DNA of 64,000 nt, taken from assembly GCF_900177765.1 (NCBI RefSeq), contig NZ_FXWI01000001.1, positions 990,314 to 1,054,313 of the forward strand, in the 5' to 3' direction. The notes under the pieces were generated by a model. The model ran no database searches and was not told the DNA's origin. It saw only the letters and a list, made by a program, of their open reading frames with translations. Every line of letters starts with the position of its first letter. Position 1 is the first letter of the stretch. Below, piece by piece: positions 9,079 to 19,513 of the stretch. Position numbers and translations under genes: made by a program. This stretch comes from Agreia sp. VKM Ac-1783. GTDB lineage: Bacteria > Actinomycetota > Actinomycetes > Actinomycetales > Microbacteriaceae.

Positions 9079-9966
9079 CTAGTTCTTCGCCGCGTACGAC
9101 CCGGTGCGCAGTTCGTCGATGAGGCTCGGACCGTTCGGCTCCCAGCCGAGGTCGATGCGGGCAGCGCTTCCCCTGGCCTGCTGGTCGAGCAGCAGCGCGT
9201 CGGCGAACGGCGCTCCCAGGCGGGCGTGAGTTTCTTCGACCGTCTGAGGCTCGACGCGGGAGTCGAGACCCTGGCCAAAGGCCGCGGCCTCGCCGATCTC
9301 GCGCACAGTCGGGTTCTCGCCGCTGGCACCGATGTAGGTGGAGCCGGACTCGCCGAGGTCGAAGGCGAGGATGTACAGCTCGGCCAGGTCGTCGACGTGC
9401 ACCGTGGTCCAGTGCTGCGAGCCGTCGCCGATGAGTCGGACGACGGGCGATACGCCGCTGTCGTCGCCGAGGAAGAGCGCCGGGATGCCTGCGCCATGGC
9501 CGAAGACGACGGCGGGAGCGATCAGCGTGGTCGAGACGCCCTGCGCGCCGAGCACGCGCTTCTCGATCTCTTCGCGCCACGCCACGATGGCCGGAGCGTG
9601 ACGGGGCGAATCCTCATCGATGTCGGGATTGTCTCCCCAGACCCAGATTCCGCCCGTGTGCACGTAGCGCTTGTCGCTCCCTTCGAGACCCGCGAAGACG
9701 GCCGTCACGAAGGCGTCGTCGACGTCGCGGCTGGTGTCGTCGCCGGGAGCGGCGAGGTGGATGACGCCGTCGCTCGCGATCGCCTGCTCGGTCACGAGTT
9801 CGGCGTCGGTGACGTCGCCGATCACCGCGGTGGCTCCGAGAGCCTCGATTTTGGCCGCCTTCTCGGGAGAGCGCACCAGGGCGGTCACGTCACGTCCCTG
9901 CAGGCGGAGCTGGCGGAGGACTGCGGATCCGATGAAGCCGGTGGCACCGGTAAGAAAAATACTCAT
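9079..9966 (-). CDS. NAD(P)-dependent epimerase/dehydratase-family protein (extended SDR)
   Basis: A 295-residue oxidoreductase-like protein with an N-terminal Rossmann fold: MSIFLTGATGFIGSAVLRQL carries the GxxGxxG cofactor motif (residues 7-13). Other SDR features are IHLAAPGDD and DSPRHAPAIVAW. The classical YxxxK catalytic motif is not evident, so activity on a typical sugar substrate is uncertain; the family also includes redox-linked and atypical members. The ATG at 9966 is right because the Rossmann motif starts at once. It has no Shine-Dalgarno, but TTGAAT lies 6 nt upstream, a weak match to the leaderless geometry. It is transcribed away from lepA. Confidence 0.85.
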   Translation of the reverse strand: MSIFLTGATGFIGSAVLRQLRLQGRDVTALVRSPEKAAKIEALGATAVIGDVTDAELVTEQAIASDGVIHLAAPGDDTSRDVDDAFVTAVFAGLEGSDKRYVHTGGIWVWGDNPDIDEDSPRHAPAIVAWREEIEKRVLGAQGVSTTLIAPAVVFGHGAGIPALFLGDDSGVSPVVRLIGDGSQHWTTVHVDDLAELYILAFDLGESGSTYIGASGENPTVREIGEAAAFGQGLDSRVEPQTVEETHARLGAPFADALLLDQQARGSAARIDLGWEPNGPSLIDELRTGSYAAKN

Positions 9967-10081
9967 GACCACATTCAACCGCGCCGAACTGACTACTACC
10001 CCCGCGACGTGACGAAAAGCGTCGGCCTCGAACAACGTGAGAGAATGGGCGCTTACCCGCCGTACGACACAAGAGGAACGC

Positions 10082-11935
<1,854 letters not shown>

Positions 11936-11938
11936 CCG

Positions 11939-12592
11939 ATGCTGCAGCGATCCACGCACACGGGCCAGTCTCTGACCTACGCGGCCGTCGGCGCCTCCCA
12001 GGCTCCGGATCTCATGTTCTACCCGCCGAAGGGATACCGGCCGGCGGAAGACAGCATCCGCATCGGCTCGGGGCGCGACCGCTTCGACACCGCCGCGGCC
12101 ACCCTGTTGGCGTGGGGCGTTCAGAAGAACAGCGGCATCGAGGTCTCGAACATCGAATTGCCGACGCCGAGCGACACCGACTACGCGGGGCTCGTCTACG
12201 ACGCCGACGGCACTCCGCTGGCCGCCCGCGACGTGAATCCCGAACTCACCTATTCCGAAGACGGAACGCCGCAGATCTCGGCCGGCGTCACGGCCGATCT
12301 GCGCATCCGGGCCTATGGCCGTGTCGTCACGGCGCCCGTGCGGGTCGTTCTCGTCATCGACGAGCCGAACGAGGCAGGCTTCGCCTACGGAACCCTTCCA
12401 GGGCATCCGGAGGAGGGTGAGGAGAGCTTCGTCGTAACACACGAACCCGACGATTCCGTCTGGTTCACCGTTCGCTCCTTCTCGCGCGGCAGCACTGCTT
12501 TCTATCGACTCGTTTCACCTCTGCTCCGCCGCCAGCAGCGCCTGATGACGAGGCGCTATCTGCGCGCGCTTCTTCCCGGTCGCGCCGCGTGA
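11939..12592 (+). CDS. DUF1990 family protein
   Basis: A 217-residue protein of unknown function that I assign to DUF1990 from YAAVGASQAPDLMFYPPKGYRPAEDSIRIGSG, the SGIEV segment, and the C-terminal FTVRSFSRGSTAFYRLVSPLLRRQQRLMTRRYLRAL. I see no signal peptide or membrane segment, and no catalytic motif that would suggest a reaction. The ATG is 3 nt after the lepA stop with no strong ribosome-binding site, so translational coupling to lepA is likely. hemW follows 28 nt later. Confidence 0.82.
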   Translation: MLQRSTHTGQSLTYAAVGASQAPDLMFYPPKGYRPAEDSIRIGSGRDRFDTAAATLLAWGVQKNSGIEVSNIELPTPSDTDYAGLVYDADGTPLAARDVNPELTYSEDGTPQISAGVTADLRIRAYGRVVTAPVRVVLVIDEPNEAGFAYGTLPGHPEEGEESFVVTHEPDDSVWFTVRSFSRGSTAFYRLVSPLLRRQQRLMTRRYLRALLPGRAA

Positions 12593-12620
12593 GCGTTCAC
12601 TCCTCGCCTGGTCGACACTG

Positions 12621-13844
12621 ATGGCGTCGGCCCTTCCCCTCGGCGATCCCGCACCGCTCGACGGTCTGCTGCCCCAGGGCTCCGACCGTGACGCAGCCAC
12701 CCGCAACTTCGGCGTCTATCTGCACGTGCCGTTCTGTCGCGTGCGCTGCGGCTATTGCGACTTCAACACCTATACGGCCACCGAGCTTCGAGGCGCGAAG
12801 CAGTCTGATTACGCGTCTCAGGCTGTGGTCGAGGTCGACCTCGCTCGCCGTGTGCTCGAGCAGTCCGGCGTTCCCTCTCGAGAGGTGTCGACGGTCTTCT
12901 TCGGTGGAGGTACGCCGACCCTGCTTCCCGCCGAGAACCTCGTGCGCATGCTCGCTGCCGTCCGTGACGCCTGGGGGCTGCAACCGGGCGCCGAGGTCAC
13001 GACCGAAGCGAACCCCGACAGCGTCGACGCCGACTATCTGAAGACCCTTGCCGACGCAGGATTCACCCGGGTGAGTTTCGGCATGCAGTCCGCCGTGCCC
13101 CACGTGCTGCGCACTCTCGATCGCACGCACGATCCTGAGCGCGTGCCGCTCGTGGTCGAGTGGGCGCGCGAAGCCGGGCTCCAGGTGAGCCTCGATCTGA
13201 TCTACGGCACACCGGGCGAGTCCCTCGAGAACTGGCGCACGTCGCTCGAGAGCGCCTTGGCCTCCCAGCCCGATCACCTCTCGGCCTACGCGCTCATCGT
13301 CGAGCAGGGAACGAAGCTGGCGCGCCAGATCAAGTCGGGCGAGGTCGCAGAGCCCGACGACGATCTCGAGGCCGACATGTACGAGTTGGCCGACGAGATG
13401 CTCGCCGCGGCCGGCTACTCCTGGTACGAGGTCAGCAACTGGGCGGCCGACGAGTCGTTCGTCTCACGGCACAATCTCGCGTACTGGCAGGGACACGACT
13501 GGTGGGGCGTCGGCCCGGGAGCACACAGCTACGTCGGAGACACTCGGTGGTGGAACGTCAAACATCCCGCCGCGTACGCCGAGCGCATCGCGGCCGGCCA
13601 TTCGCCGGCCGCCGGCCGCGAGACTCTGGATGCGACGACCCGCGAGACAGAGCGGGTGCTGCTTCTGACACGCATCCGCGAGGGCCTGCGCATCGACTCG
13701 CTCGCGGCGGAGCCGAGGCGCGAGGTCGCCGGCCTGATCGCCGATGGTCTCGTCGACGGGCGGTCGGCGATCCAGGGCACGGTCGTCCTCACCCTGCGCG
13801 GGCGGCTGCTCGCCGACGCCGTGGTGAGGCGCCTGACGAGCTAG
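12621..13844 (+). CDS. hemW: HemW-type radical SAM protein (heme chaperone)
   Basis: Radical SAM protein of the HemN-like group, now regarded as a heme-delivery protein and not coproporphyrinogen oxidase. The protein has 407 residues. The iron-sulfur motif CxxxCxxC is C39-C43-C46 in HVPFCRVRCGYCDFNTY. Other marks are VFFGGGTPTLL and TEANPDSVDADYL. The residue after the third Cys is D, not the extra Cys (CxxxCxxCxC) of true HemN, which supports HemW. lepA and hemW are neighbours in many Gram-positive genomes. The gene ends 8 nt before the convergent DUF4870 gene. Confidence 0.95.
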   Translation: MASALPLGDPAPLDGLLPQGSDRDAATRNFGVYLHVPFCRVRCGYCDFNTYTATELRGAKQSDYASQAVVEVDLARRVLEQSGVPSREVSTVFFGGGTPTLLPAENLVRMLAAVRDAWGLQPGAEVTTEANPDSVDADYLKTLADAGFTRVSFGMQSAVPHVLRTLDRTHDPERVPLVVEWAREAGLQVSLDLIYGTPGESLENWRTSLESALASQPDHLSAYALIVEQGTKLARQIKSGEVAEPDDDLEADMYELADEMLAAAGYSWYEVSNWAADESFVSRHNLAYWQGHDWWGVGPGAHSYVGDTRWWNVKHPAAYAERIAAGHSPAAGRETLDATTRETERVLLLTRIREGLRIDSLAAEPRREVAGLIADGLVDGRSAIQGTVVLTLRGRLLADAVVRRLTS

Positions 13845-13851
13845 CCTTTCG

Positions 13852-14241
13852 TTACTTGACGAGGCGGATCGTCAGCGGGTAGCGGTAGAAATCTCCCGCG
13901 TTCGCCTTGACGGCGGCGATGATCATGAAGATGATCGCCGCGATCGCGATGGGGAACGCCAGAACCGTTCCGATGAAGAATGTGACGAAGCCGAGGAGCA
14001 CCGTCGCGGTCAGATAGATCGCCAGCGAGATCTGGAAGTTCAGTTCCTCGAGAGTGTGCTGGCGGATGAACTCTCCGCGGTCCTTCAAGACGAGATACCC
14101 GACGAGTGCGGGCACGAATCCGAAGAGGATTCCGCCGAGGTGGATCAGCGTCGCCCAGAGGCGTTGGTCTTGCGGCGCCATCGGGGGCTGCGCCTGATAG
14201 GAGGCGTTGGACGGAGGTGGGGCTGAAGTCATGTCGACCAT
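13852..14241 (-). CDS. DUF4870 family membrane protein (short paralog)
   Basis: A 129-residue membrane protein. The short N-terminus is Pro/Gln-rich (APPPSNASYQAQPPMAPQ). The DUF4870 core follows: LWATLIHLGGILFGFVPALVGYLVLKDRGEFIRQHTLEELNF, then two hydrophobic segments (about 68-88 and 92-112) and an end that reads YPLTIRLVK. Function is unknown. It is a paralog of the next gene upstream on the same strand (FAIRLIK ending, same DRG segment). The start may be ATG at 14241 or, three codons on, ATG at 14232. A 23-bp inverted repeat abuts the start. Confidence 0.85.
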   Translation of the reverse strand: MVDMTSAPPPSNASYQAQPPMAPQDQRLWATLIHLGGILFGFVPALVGYLVLKDRGEFIRQHTLEELNFQISLAIYLTATVLLGFVTFFIGTVLAFPIAIAAIIFMIIAAVKANAGDFYRYPLTIRLVK

Positions 14242-14244
14242 TAA

Positions 14245-14293
14245 AGCAAAGAAGCGCCGGTCGACACGAGGTGTCGACCAGCGCTTCTTTGCT
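14245..14293 (-). terminator. Long inverted repeat between the two DUF4870 genes
   Basis: Arms 14245-14267 and 14271-14293 pair at 22 of 23 positions around a GAG loop. On the minus strand the hairpin is followed by TTTAATGG, which is the start of the downstream paralog. It could end most transcripts of the upstream gene or control the second start. Confidence 0.75.
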
Positions 14294-14300
14294 GAGCGTG

Positions 14301-14885
14301 CTACTTGATGAGTCGAATAGCGAACGGGTAGCGGTAGGTGCCGCCGCCGTTCACCTTCACTCCGCCGATGATCGGGAAGACGAGCTGTGCCGCAATCACG
14401 ACAAGCCAGAGGAGCGTCGCGATGAGGCCGCCGAGGATGGGAATGAAGCCGAGGATCACGGCGATGATGGAATACGCGACCCAGGCGATGGCGATCGTGA
14501 TCTGGTAGTTCAGCGACTCCTTGCCTTCCTGGTTGGTCAGCGGACCGCGGTCTTTGAAGACCAGCCAGATGATCAGCGGCGGGATGAAGTTGAGAACGCC
14601 GCCGAAGTGCGCGAGCGACGCCCAGAGCTTGTCGTCGGACTGGCTGAGCGGTGCGCCGGGTGCCGCAGCGGGCGGGGGCGAGTACCCGGGCGGCGGCGTC
14701 TGGCCGCCGGTCGGCGTGCCGTACTGAGGGCCACCGTACTGCGGAGCTCCGTACTGCGGGGGCGTGGATCCTCCGGCGGGTGCTCCGAAGTCGGGAGGGA
14801 CCTGGCCCGAGGGCGGCGTAGAGGGAGGGGGCGTCGGCCCGCCCGCGCCCGAGGGATTCTCAGGAGTCGCATGGGGATCGGACAT
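14301..14885 (-). CDS. DUF4870 family membrane protein with Pro/Gly/Tyr-rich N-terminus
   Basis: A 194-residue protein. The first roughly 90 residues are low-complexity: Pro, Gly, Gln and Tyr with repeated QYG units (GAPQYGGPQYGTP). The DUF4870 domain follows (LWASLAHFGGVLNFIPPLIIWLVFKDRGPL, then SLNYQITIAIAWVAYSIIAVILG and a further hydrophobic helix pair), ending FAIRLIK. Function is unknown; the disordered cytoplasmic tail could recruit partners. The ATG at 14885 was chosen over a longer frame to 14993 because the extra residues are not family-like and AAAGG lies upstream. It is divergent from hrcA. Confidence 0.85.
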   Translation of the reverse strand: MSDPHATPENPSGAGGPTPPPSTPPSGQVPPDFGAPAGGSTPPQYGAPQYGGPQYGTPTGGQTPPPGYSPPPAAAPGAPLSQSDDKLWASLAHFGGVLNFIPPLIIWLVFKDRGPLTNQEGKESLNYQITIAIAWVAYSIIAVILGFIPILGGLIATLLWLVVIAAQLVFPIIGGVKVNGGGTYRYPFAIRLIK

Positions 14886-14981
14886 GAGTCGCTTGCCTTT
14901 CGTCGCTGGATGAGGGCTTCCAGCACAAGATACTGCGGAACTCCTTCGGCCGGCAATGATCCTTCGGTGCCGTGAGCGAGA

Positions 14982-14987
14982 TATAAT
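14982..14987 (+). promoter_or_regulatory. -10 element of the hrcA-dnaJ operon
   Basis: TATAAT, a perfect -10 hexamer, whose last T is the first base of the CIRCE operator. HrcA binding would block the start site directly. Confidence 0.8.
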
Positions 14988-15013
14988 TGGCACTCAGGAT
15001 CTCCGAGTGCCAA
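14987..15013 (+). promoter_or_regulatory. CIRCE operator (HrcA binding site)
   Basis: TTGGCACTC, 9 nt, then GAGTGCCAA: a perfect inverted repeat that matches the CIRCE consensus TTAGCACTC-N9-GAGTGCTAA with one change per arm. It lies 55 nt before hrcA. Confidence 0.95.
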
Positions 15014-15068
15014 TCGTTCGCGAGACTGTGCAGACGAAAGAGTGCAGACGAGAGGAAGGTGTCGCCAT

Positions 15069-16091
15069 ATGGTGTCAGACCGCAGCCTCGAAGTACTCCG
15101 GGTGATCGTGCAAGACTATGTGGCCTCCCGTGAGCCGGTGGGCTCCAAGTCGATCGTCGATCGACACTCGTTCGGTGTCTCGGCCGCCACCATCCGAAAC
15201 GACATGGCGCTCCTCGAAGAAGAAGAGCTGATCACGGCGCCGCACACGTCGTCGGGCCGCATCCCGACAGACAAGGGGTATCGCCTGTTCGTCGACCACC
15301 TGGCCGACCTCAAGCCGTTGACCCCGGCTCAGCGCCAGGCGATCGAGACGTTCCTCGGCGAATCCGCCGACCTCGACGACGTTCTCGCACGCACCGTGCG
15401 CCTCCTCAGCCAGCTCACCCGGCAGGTGGCCATGGTGCAGTACCCGTCGTTGCAGCAGGCGCGGTTCCGTCACCTCGAGGTGGTCGCGCTCGCCCCTCAG
15501 AAGCTTCTTCTCGTTGTCATCACCGATTCCGGGCACGTCGACCAGCGCGTCGTCGACGTTCCTTCAGAGGTCGACGTCGATTTCCTCGGAGAGCTCCGCG
15601 CCAAGCTCAACACGGCGCTCGCGGGCGTCGGTGTCGTCGAGGCGGCCGCTCGCCTCGGCGAGCTTCCCGGCATGTTCGCGGCGTCCCGGATGCCGGTGGT
15701 GCGGGTCATCGTCGCCGCCATCGCCGATCACGTCGCGGCCACGCGCCACGACAAACTGGTGATCGCCGGCGCGTCCAACCTCGTGCGCACGGAGAACGAC
15801 TTCCACGGCAGCATCCTTCCGGTGCTCGAAGCAGTCGAAGAGCAGGTTGTCCTTCTGCGACTCTTCAGCGAGCTCGAGGCGGATCAGCGTGGAGTGTCGG
15901 TAAGCATCGGACGAGAGAACGCCCCGTTCGGCCTCGGTGAAACGTCCATCCTCGCAAGCGGATACAGCGCCCAGGGCGGTTCTCTCGCCCACCTCGGCGT
16001 TCTCGGGCCGACGCGCATGGACTACTCGAGCAACATCGCTGCCGTGCGCGCGGTGGCTCGCTACCTTTCCCGCACTCTCGGCGAGAGTTGA
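15069..16091 (+). CDS. hrcA: Heat-inducible transcription repressor HrcA
   Basis: Repressor of class I heat-shock genes that binds CIRCE and depends on GroE for folding. The protein has 340 residues. The N-terminal winged helix opens SDRSLEVLRVIVQDYVASREPVGSKSIV with the recognition part SAATIRNDMALLEEEELI; SSGRIPTDKGYRLFVDHL is a family signature. The C-terminal part ends GPTRMDYSSNIAAVRAVARYLSRTL. The ATG at 15069 was chosen for GAGGAAGG about 12 nt upstream; the next codon is GTG and could also start. The CIRCE site in its own promoter implies autoregulation. dnaJ follows 96 nt on. Confidence 0.98.
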   Translation: MVSDRSLEVLRVIVQDYVASREPVGSKSIVDRHSFGVSAATIRNDMALLEEEELITAPHTSSGRIPTDKGYRLFVDHLADLKPLTPAQRQAIETFLGESADLDDVLARTVRLLSQLTRQVAMVQYPSLQQARFRHLEVVALAPQKLLLVVITDSGHVDQRVVDVPSEVDVDFLGELRAKLNTALAGVGVVEAAARLGELPGMFAASRMPVVRVIVAAIADHVAATRHDKLVIAGASNLVRTENDFHGSILPVLEAVEEQVVLLRLFSELEADQRGVSVSIGRENAPFGLGETSILASGYSAQGGSLAHLGVLGPTRMDYSSNIAAVRAVARYLSRTLGES

Positions 16092-16187
16092 CCCCGTTTT
16101 CCCGCGCGTCATGCCGACGCCGGCCCCATCTGACAGAACGCTGCCGCTCCACGGCCAGCGAATCCCGACTTATAAGGAGACGCCCGC

Positions 16188-17294
16188 GTGGCTGACCATT
16201 ACGACGTGCTCGGCGTAGACAAGAGCGCCACCCCCGAAGAGATCAAGAAGGCCTACCGCAGACTGGCGCGAGAGCTGCACCCCGATGTGAACTCCGCGCC
16301 AGATGCAGAGGAGAAGTTCAAGGCCGTCACTCATGCCTATGATGTGCTGAGCGATCCAGGCCAGCGCCGCGACTACGACCGGGGGCCGCAGCAGGGCTTC
16401 CCGGGCGGGCAGGGCGGATTCGGTGGCTTCGGCGACATCTTCGAGACCTTCTTCGGAGCACAGGGGGGCTCGCGGGGTCCGAAGTCGCGCGAGGAGCGCG
16501 GCCAGGACGCGCTGCTTCGAGTGGAGATCGACCTCGGAGAGGTCATCTTCGGAACCCACCGCGACCTCGAGGTAGACACGGCCGTGGTCTGCGAGACCTG
16601 CAACGGCTCGTGCTGCCAGCCCGGCACATCTCCCGTCACCTGCGACATCTGCGGCGGAAGCGGCCAGATCCAGAGGGCGGTGCGCTCCCTTCTCGGCAAC
16701 GTCATGACGAGCGCCCCCTGCGGCACCTGCCGCGGCTACGGCACCGTCATCCCCGCTCCCTGCGTCACCTGCCAGGGCCAGGGCCGCGTGCGCGCGCGCC
16801 GCTCGATTCCCGTCGACATCCCCGCCGGCGTCGACACCGGCCTCCGCCTGCAGCTCATCGGCCAGGGCGAGGTCGGCCCGGCCGGTGGCCCCAACGGTGA
16901 CCTCTACCTCGAGATGAAGGTGCGGCACCACGATGTCTTCAGCCGAAACGGCGACGACATCCTCTGCACCCTCGAGGTCTTCATGTGGGATGCCGTGCTC
17001 GGCACGACCTCGTCCGTCACCGCCCTCGACGGCGACATCGAGGTCGAGATCAAGCCGGGAACACAGAGCGCGGAGATCATCACGGTGAAGGGGCGTGGAA
17101 TCACGCACCTCCGCGGCCAGGGCCGAGGCGACCTCAAGATCGGCGTGCAGGTGACGACCCCCACGAAGCTCGACCACAAGCAGAAAGAGCTCGTGAAGCA
17201 GCTGGCCAAGGCGCACAAGTACCCGGCACCGACCCTCGGCCATTTCCAGCAGGGTCTGTTCGCCAAGCTGCGCGACCGCTTCCTCAACGTCTGA
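16188..17294 (+). CDS. dnaJ: Chaperone protein DnaJ (DnaJ2 type)
   Basis: Hsp40 co-chaperone that stimulates the DnaK ATPase. The protein has 368 residues. The J domain opens DHYDVLGVDKSATPEEIKKAYRRLARELHPDVN with the HPD triad. A Gly/Phe-rich linker (FPGGQGGFGGFGDIFETFFG) follows. The zinc-binding region has four Cys repeats: CETCNGSC, CDICGGSG, CGTCRGYG and CVTCQGQG; the first departs from CxxCxGxG at its last position. The substrate-binding domain completes it. The GTG at 16188 has AAGGAG about 9 nt upstream. Placement with hrcA and not with dnaK is the usual second-DnaJ arrangement of Actinobacteria. Confidence 0.97.
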   Translation: MADHYDVLGVDKSATPEEIKKAYRRLARELHPDVNSAPDAEEKFKAVTHAYDVLSDPGQRRDYDRGPQQGFPGGQGGFGGFGDIFETFFGAQGGSRGPKSREERGQDALLRVEIDLGEVIFGTHRDLEVDTAVVCETCNGSCCQPGTSPVTCDICGGSGQIQRAVRSLLGNVMTSAPCGTCRGYGTVIPAPCVTCQGQGRVRARRSIPVDIPAGVDTGLRLQLIGQGEVGPAGGPNGDLYLEMKVRHHDVFSRNGDDILCTLEVFMWDAVLGTTSSVTALDGDIEVEIKPGTQSAEIITVKGRGITHLRGQGRGDLKIGVQVTTPTKLDHKQKELVKQLAKAHKYPAPTLGHFQQGLFAKLRDRFLNV

Positions 17295-17296
17295 GC

Positions 17297-18037
17297 ATGA
17301 GTTCCCTGTTTCTGCGCTCCGACCTCGCAGCCGTGCCGCACGCGGTCGGAGACCAGGTGGCGCTTGCCGGGCCTGAGGCGCGACACGCGGTGACCGTCAA
17401 TCGGCTCCGGGCCGGCGAGGTCATCTCCATCGGCGACGGTGCGGGGCTCGTGGTGCGAGGTCCGATCGTGACGGTCGAACCCGCAGCGCTCGAGATCAGG
17501 GTCGACGTGTCGACGCTCGACGCAGCGCCCGTTCCCGAGGTGTGGCTGGCTCAGGCGCTCGCCAAGGGAGACCGCGACGAACTCGCCGTGCAGGCCGCGA
17601 CCGAGCTCGGCGCATCCGGCGTCATTCCGTGGGCGGCCGAGCGATCGGTCTCGAAGTGGACGGGAGCGAAGGTCACGAAGGGCATGGAGCGCTGGGGTGC
17701 CATCGTTCGAGAGGCCGCGAAGCAGTCCATCCGGTCGTGGGTTCCCTCGGTCGAGCAGCACATGAACACCAAGCAACTCGCTCGCCTCGCTGAGGACGCG
17801 ACGGTGCTCGTTCTCGACCCGACGGCCGAGACCCGCCTCTCGCACGTCGAGATTCCGGCGGATGCGCGCATCCTGATTCTCGTGGTCGGCCCCGAGGGCG
17901 GAATCGCGCCGCACGAACTCGACCTCTTCGAGAGCCGAGGCGCCGTTCGAGTGCGGCTGGGCGACGAGATCCTGCGCACCTCGACGGCGGGTCCGTCCGC
18001 GCTCTCCGTGCTCAACGTGCGGCTGAACCGCTGGTGA
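17297..18037 (+). CDS. rsmE: 16S rRNA (uracil-1498-N3)-methyltransferase RsmE
   Basis: SPOUT-class methyltransferase that modifies U1498 of 16S rRNA. The protein has 246 residues. The N-terminal PUA-like domain includes ARHAVTVNRLRAGEVISIGDGAG. The C-terminal knot has LAQALAKGDRDELAVQAATELGASGVIPWAAERSVSKW, ILILVVGPEGGIAPHELDLF (cofactor loop) and RLGDEILRTSTAGPSALSVLN. The ATG is 2 nt after the dnaJ stop, so the pair is coupled; this order is common in Gram-positive bacteria. A hairpin at 18058-18079 closes the operon. Confidence 0.96.
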   Translation: MSSLFLRSDLAAVPHAVGDQVALAGPEARHAVTVNRLRAGEVISIGDGAGLVVRGPIVTVEPAALEIRVDVSTLDAAPVPEVWLAQALAKGDRDELAVQAATELGASGVIPWAAERSVSKWTGAKVTKGMERWGAIVREAAKQSIRSWVPSVEQHMNTKQLARLAEDATVLVLDPTAETRLSHVEIPADARILILVVGPEGGIAPHELDLFESRGAVRVRLGDEILRTSTAGPSALSVLNVRLNRW

Positions 18038-18057
18038 CGAGCGCCTGCCCGGGCTGT

Positions 18058-18079
18058 GCCGAGAGCGAACGCGCTCGGC
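18058..18079 (+). terminator. Hairpin after rsmE
   Basis: Arms GCCGAGAGCG (18058-18067) and CGCGCTCGGC (18070-18079) pair with one mismatch. There is no T-tract; it separates the hrcA operon from the HIT-phoH operon. Confidence 0.5.
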
Positions 18080-18108
18080 GCCACCTGCTGCGGCGAGGCC
18101 CACGCTCT

Positions 18109-18114
18109 TAAGAT
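18109..18114 (+). promoter_or_regulatory. Leaderless-type -10 hexamer of the HIT gene
   Basis: TAAGAT, followed by AGAAAC (6 nt) and the ATG at 18121. Confidence 0.6.
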
Positions 18115-18120
18115 AGAAAC

Positions 18121-18483
18121 ATGTCAACCTCAGGCGACTCACCCTCGATCTTCTCGCGCATCGTCGCGCGAGAGATTCCCGCAACGATCATTGCCGAGAC
18201 CGAGACGGTCATCGCGTTCGAAGACATCGCTCCGAAGGCGCCCGTGCACGTGCTCGTCGTGCCGAAGACCGAGAAGTACCGCAACGTCGTCGAGCTCGCG
18301 GCAGGCGACCCCGCTCTGCTCGCCGAGGTCGTCGCACTAGCGTCTCGCATCGCCGACGAGCGTGCGGGCGGTGAGTTCCGGTTGGTGTTCAACACCGGTG
18401 AGGCCGCGGGTCAGACCGTCTTCCACGTGCACGCGCATGTTCTCGCGGGCGGACTCGGAGAGGACTCTCTTGCCGACGGCTGA
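18121..18483 (+). CDS. HIT-family nucleotide-binding protein (HinT-like)
   Basis: A 120-residue histidine-triad protein; HinT-type members hydrolyse purine nucleoside phosphoramidates such as AMP-lysine. The core FEDIAPKAPVHVLVVPKTEKYRNV and the histidine triad HVHAHVLAGG (about residues 103-112) are both present, and the length is normal. The first gene of the operon, it has a leaderless-type promoter and no Shine-Dalgarno. Its end overlaps the proposed TTG start of phoH by 14 nt. HIT next to phoH and ybeY is a frequent actinobacterial arrangement. Confidence 0.93.
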   Translation: MSTSGDSPSIFSRIVAREIPATIIAETETVIAFEDIAPKAPVHVLVVPKTEKYRNVVELAAGDPALLAEVVALASRIADERAGGEFRLVFNTGEAAGQTVFHVHAHVLAGGLGEDSLADG

Positions 18484-19513
18484 CGGATCTGCGCAGGGCG
18501 AGGCGCGTATTTATATCGACGGCATCGCCATGGTGCGCCTGCTCGGGCCACAGGACCGACTTCTCTCGACGATCGAGAAGCAGTATCCCGGCGTCGACGT
18601 GCACGTCAGAGGCAACGAGGTCACTCTCAGCGGAGACGACGCCGACGAGGTCGATTCGGCCAGGCGGCTCGTCGAAGAACTTCTTCTCATGATCAAGAAC
18701 GGACAGGATTTGACCTCCACAGAAGTCACCTCGAGCGCTGCGATCCTCGACGCCGACAAGACGGCCAGCCCGGTCGACCTGCTCGGGCAGGCGATCCTGT
18801 CGACGCGGGGCAAGAGCATCCGGCCGAAGACAGCAGGACAGAAGGCCTATGTCGACGCGATCGACGAGAACACCATCGTGTTCGGAATCGGGCCGGCTGG
18901 AACGGGCAAGACCTACCTCGCGATGGCCAAGGCCGTGCAGGCACTGCAGCGCAAAGAGGTCAATCGCATCATCCTGACGCGTCCTGCCGTCGAGGCGGGG
19001 GAACGTCTCGGATACCTCCCCGGGAGCCTGACGGACAAGATCGATCCGTACCTCCGACCCCTCTACGACGCGCTCAACGAGATGCTCGATCCCGAGGTCG
19101 TCCCGAAGCTTCTGGCCGCGGGCACGATCGAGGTCGCGCCGCTCGCCTACATGCGCGGACGCACGCTCAACGACTCGTTCATCGTGCTCGACGAGGCGCA
19201 AAACACCACGCCGGAGCAGATGAAGATGTTCCTCACCCGTCTGGGTTTCGGCTCGCGAATGGTGATCACGGGTGACATCACGCAGGTCGATCTGCCCATG
19301 GGAACGAGTGGTCTGCAGCTGGTGACCCGAGTTCTCGGCGACATCGACGACATCCATTTCGCGACGATGACCAGCGCCGATGTCGTGCGGCACACGCTGG
19401 TCGGACAGATCGTGGACGCATACACGAAGTACGACCAGATTCAGATGGCCAAGAAGGCCGGCGACACGATCGGCGCCTCCGAGCGAGACCAAAGGTACAA
19501 GAAGACGCGATGA
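18470..19513 (+). CDS. phoH: PhoH-like ATPase
   Basis: Cytoplasmic P-loop ATPase related to helicase motor domains; it is linked by its neighbourhood to ribosome and RNA processing. The protein has 347 residues from the TTG at 18470, supported by GGAGAGGA 5 nt upstream and by the N-terminal [20 protein letters not shown] typical of the family. An ATG at 18530 is an alternative. The Walker A is [13 protein letters not shown] (about residues 142-154), the Walker B is [20 protein letters not shown]. The gene overlaps the HIT gene (14 nt) and ybeY (ATGA), so translation is coupled. Confidence 0.95.
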   Translation: MPTADGSAQGEARIYIDGIAMVRLLGPQDRLLSTIEKQYPGVDVHVRGNEVTLSGDDADEVDSARRLVEELLLMIKNGQDLTSTEVTSSAAILDADKTASPVDLLGQAILSTRGKSIRPKTAGQKAYVDAIDENTIVFGIGPAGTGKTYLAMAKAVQALQRKEVNRIILTRPAVEAGERLGYLPGSLTDKIDPYLRPLYDALNEMLDPEVVPKLLAAGTIEVAPLAYMRGRTLNDSFIVLDEAQNTTPEQMKMFLTRLGFGSRMVITGDITQVDLPMGTSGLQLVTRVLGDIDDIHFATMTSADVVRHTLVGQIVDAYTKYDQIQMAKKAGDTIGASERDQRYKKTR

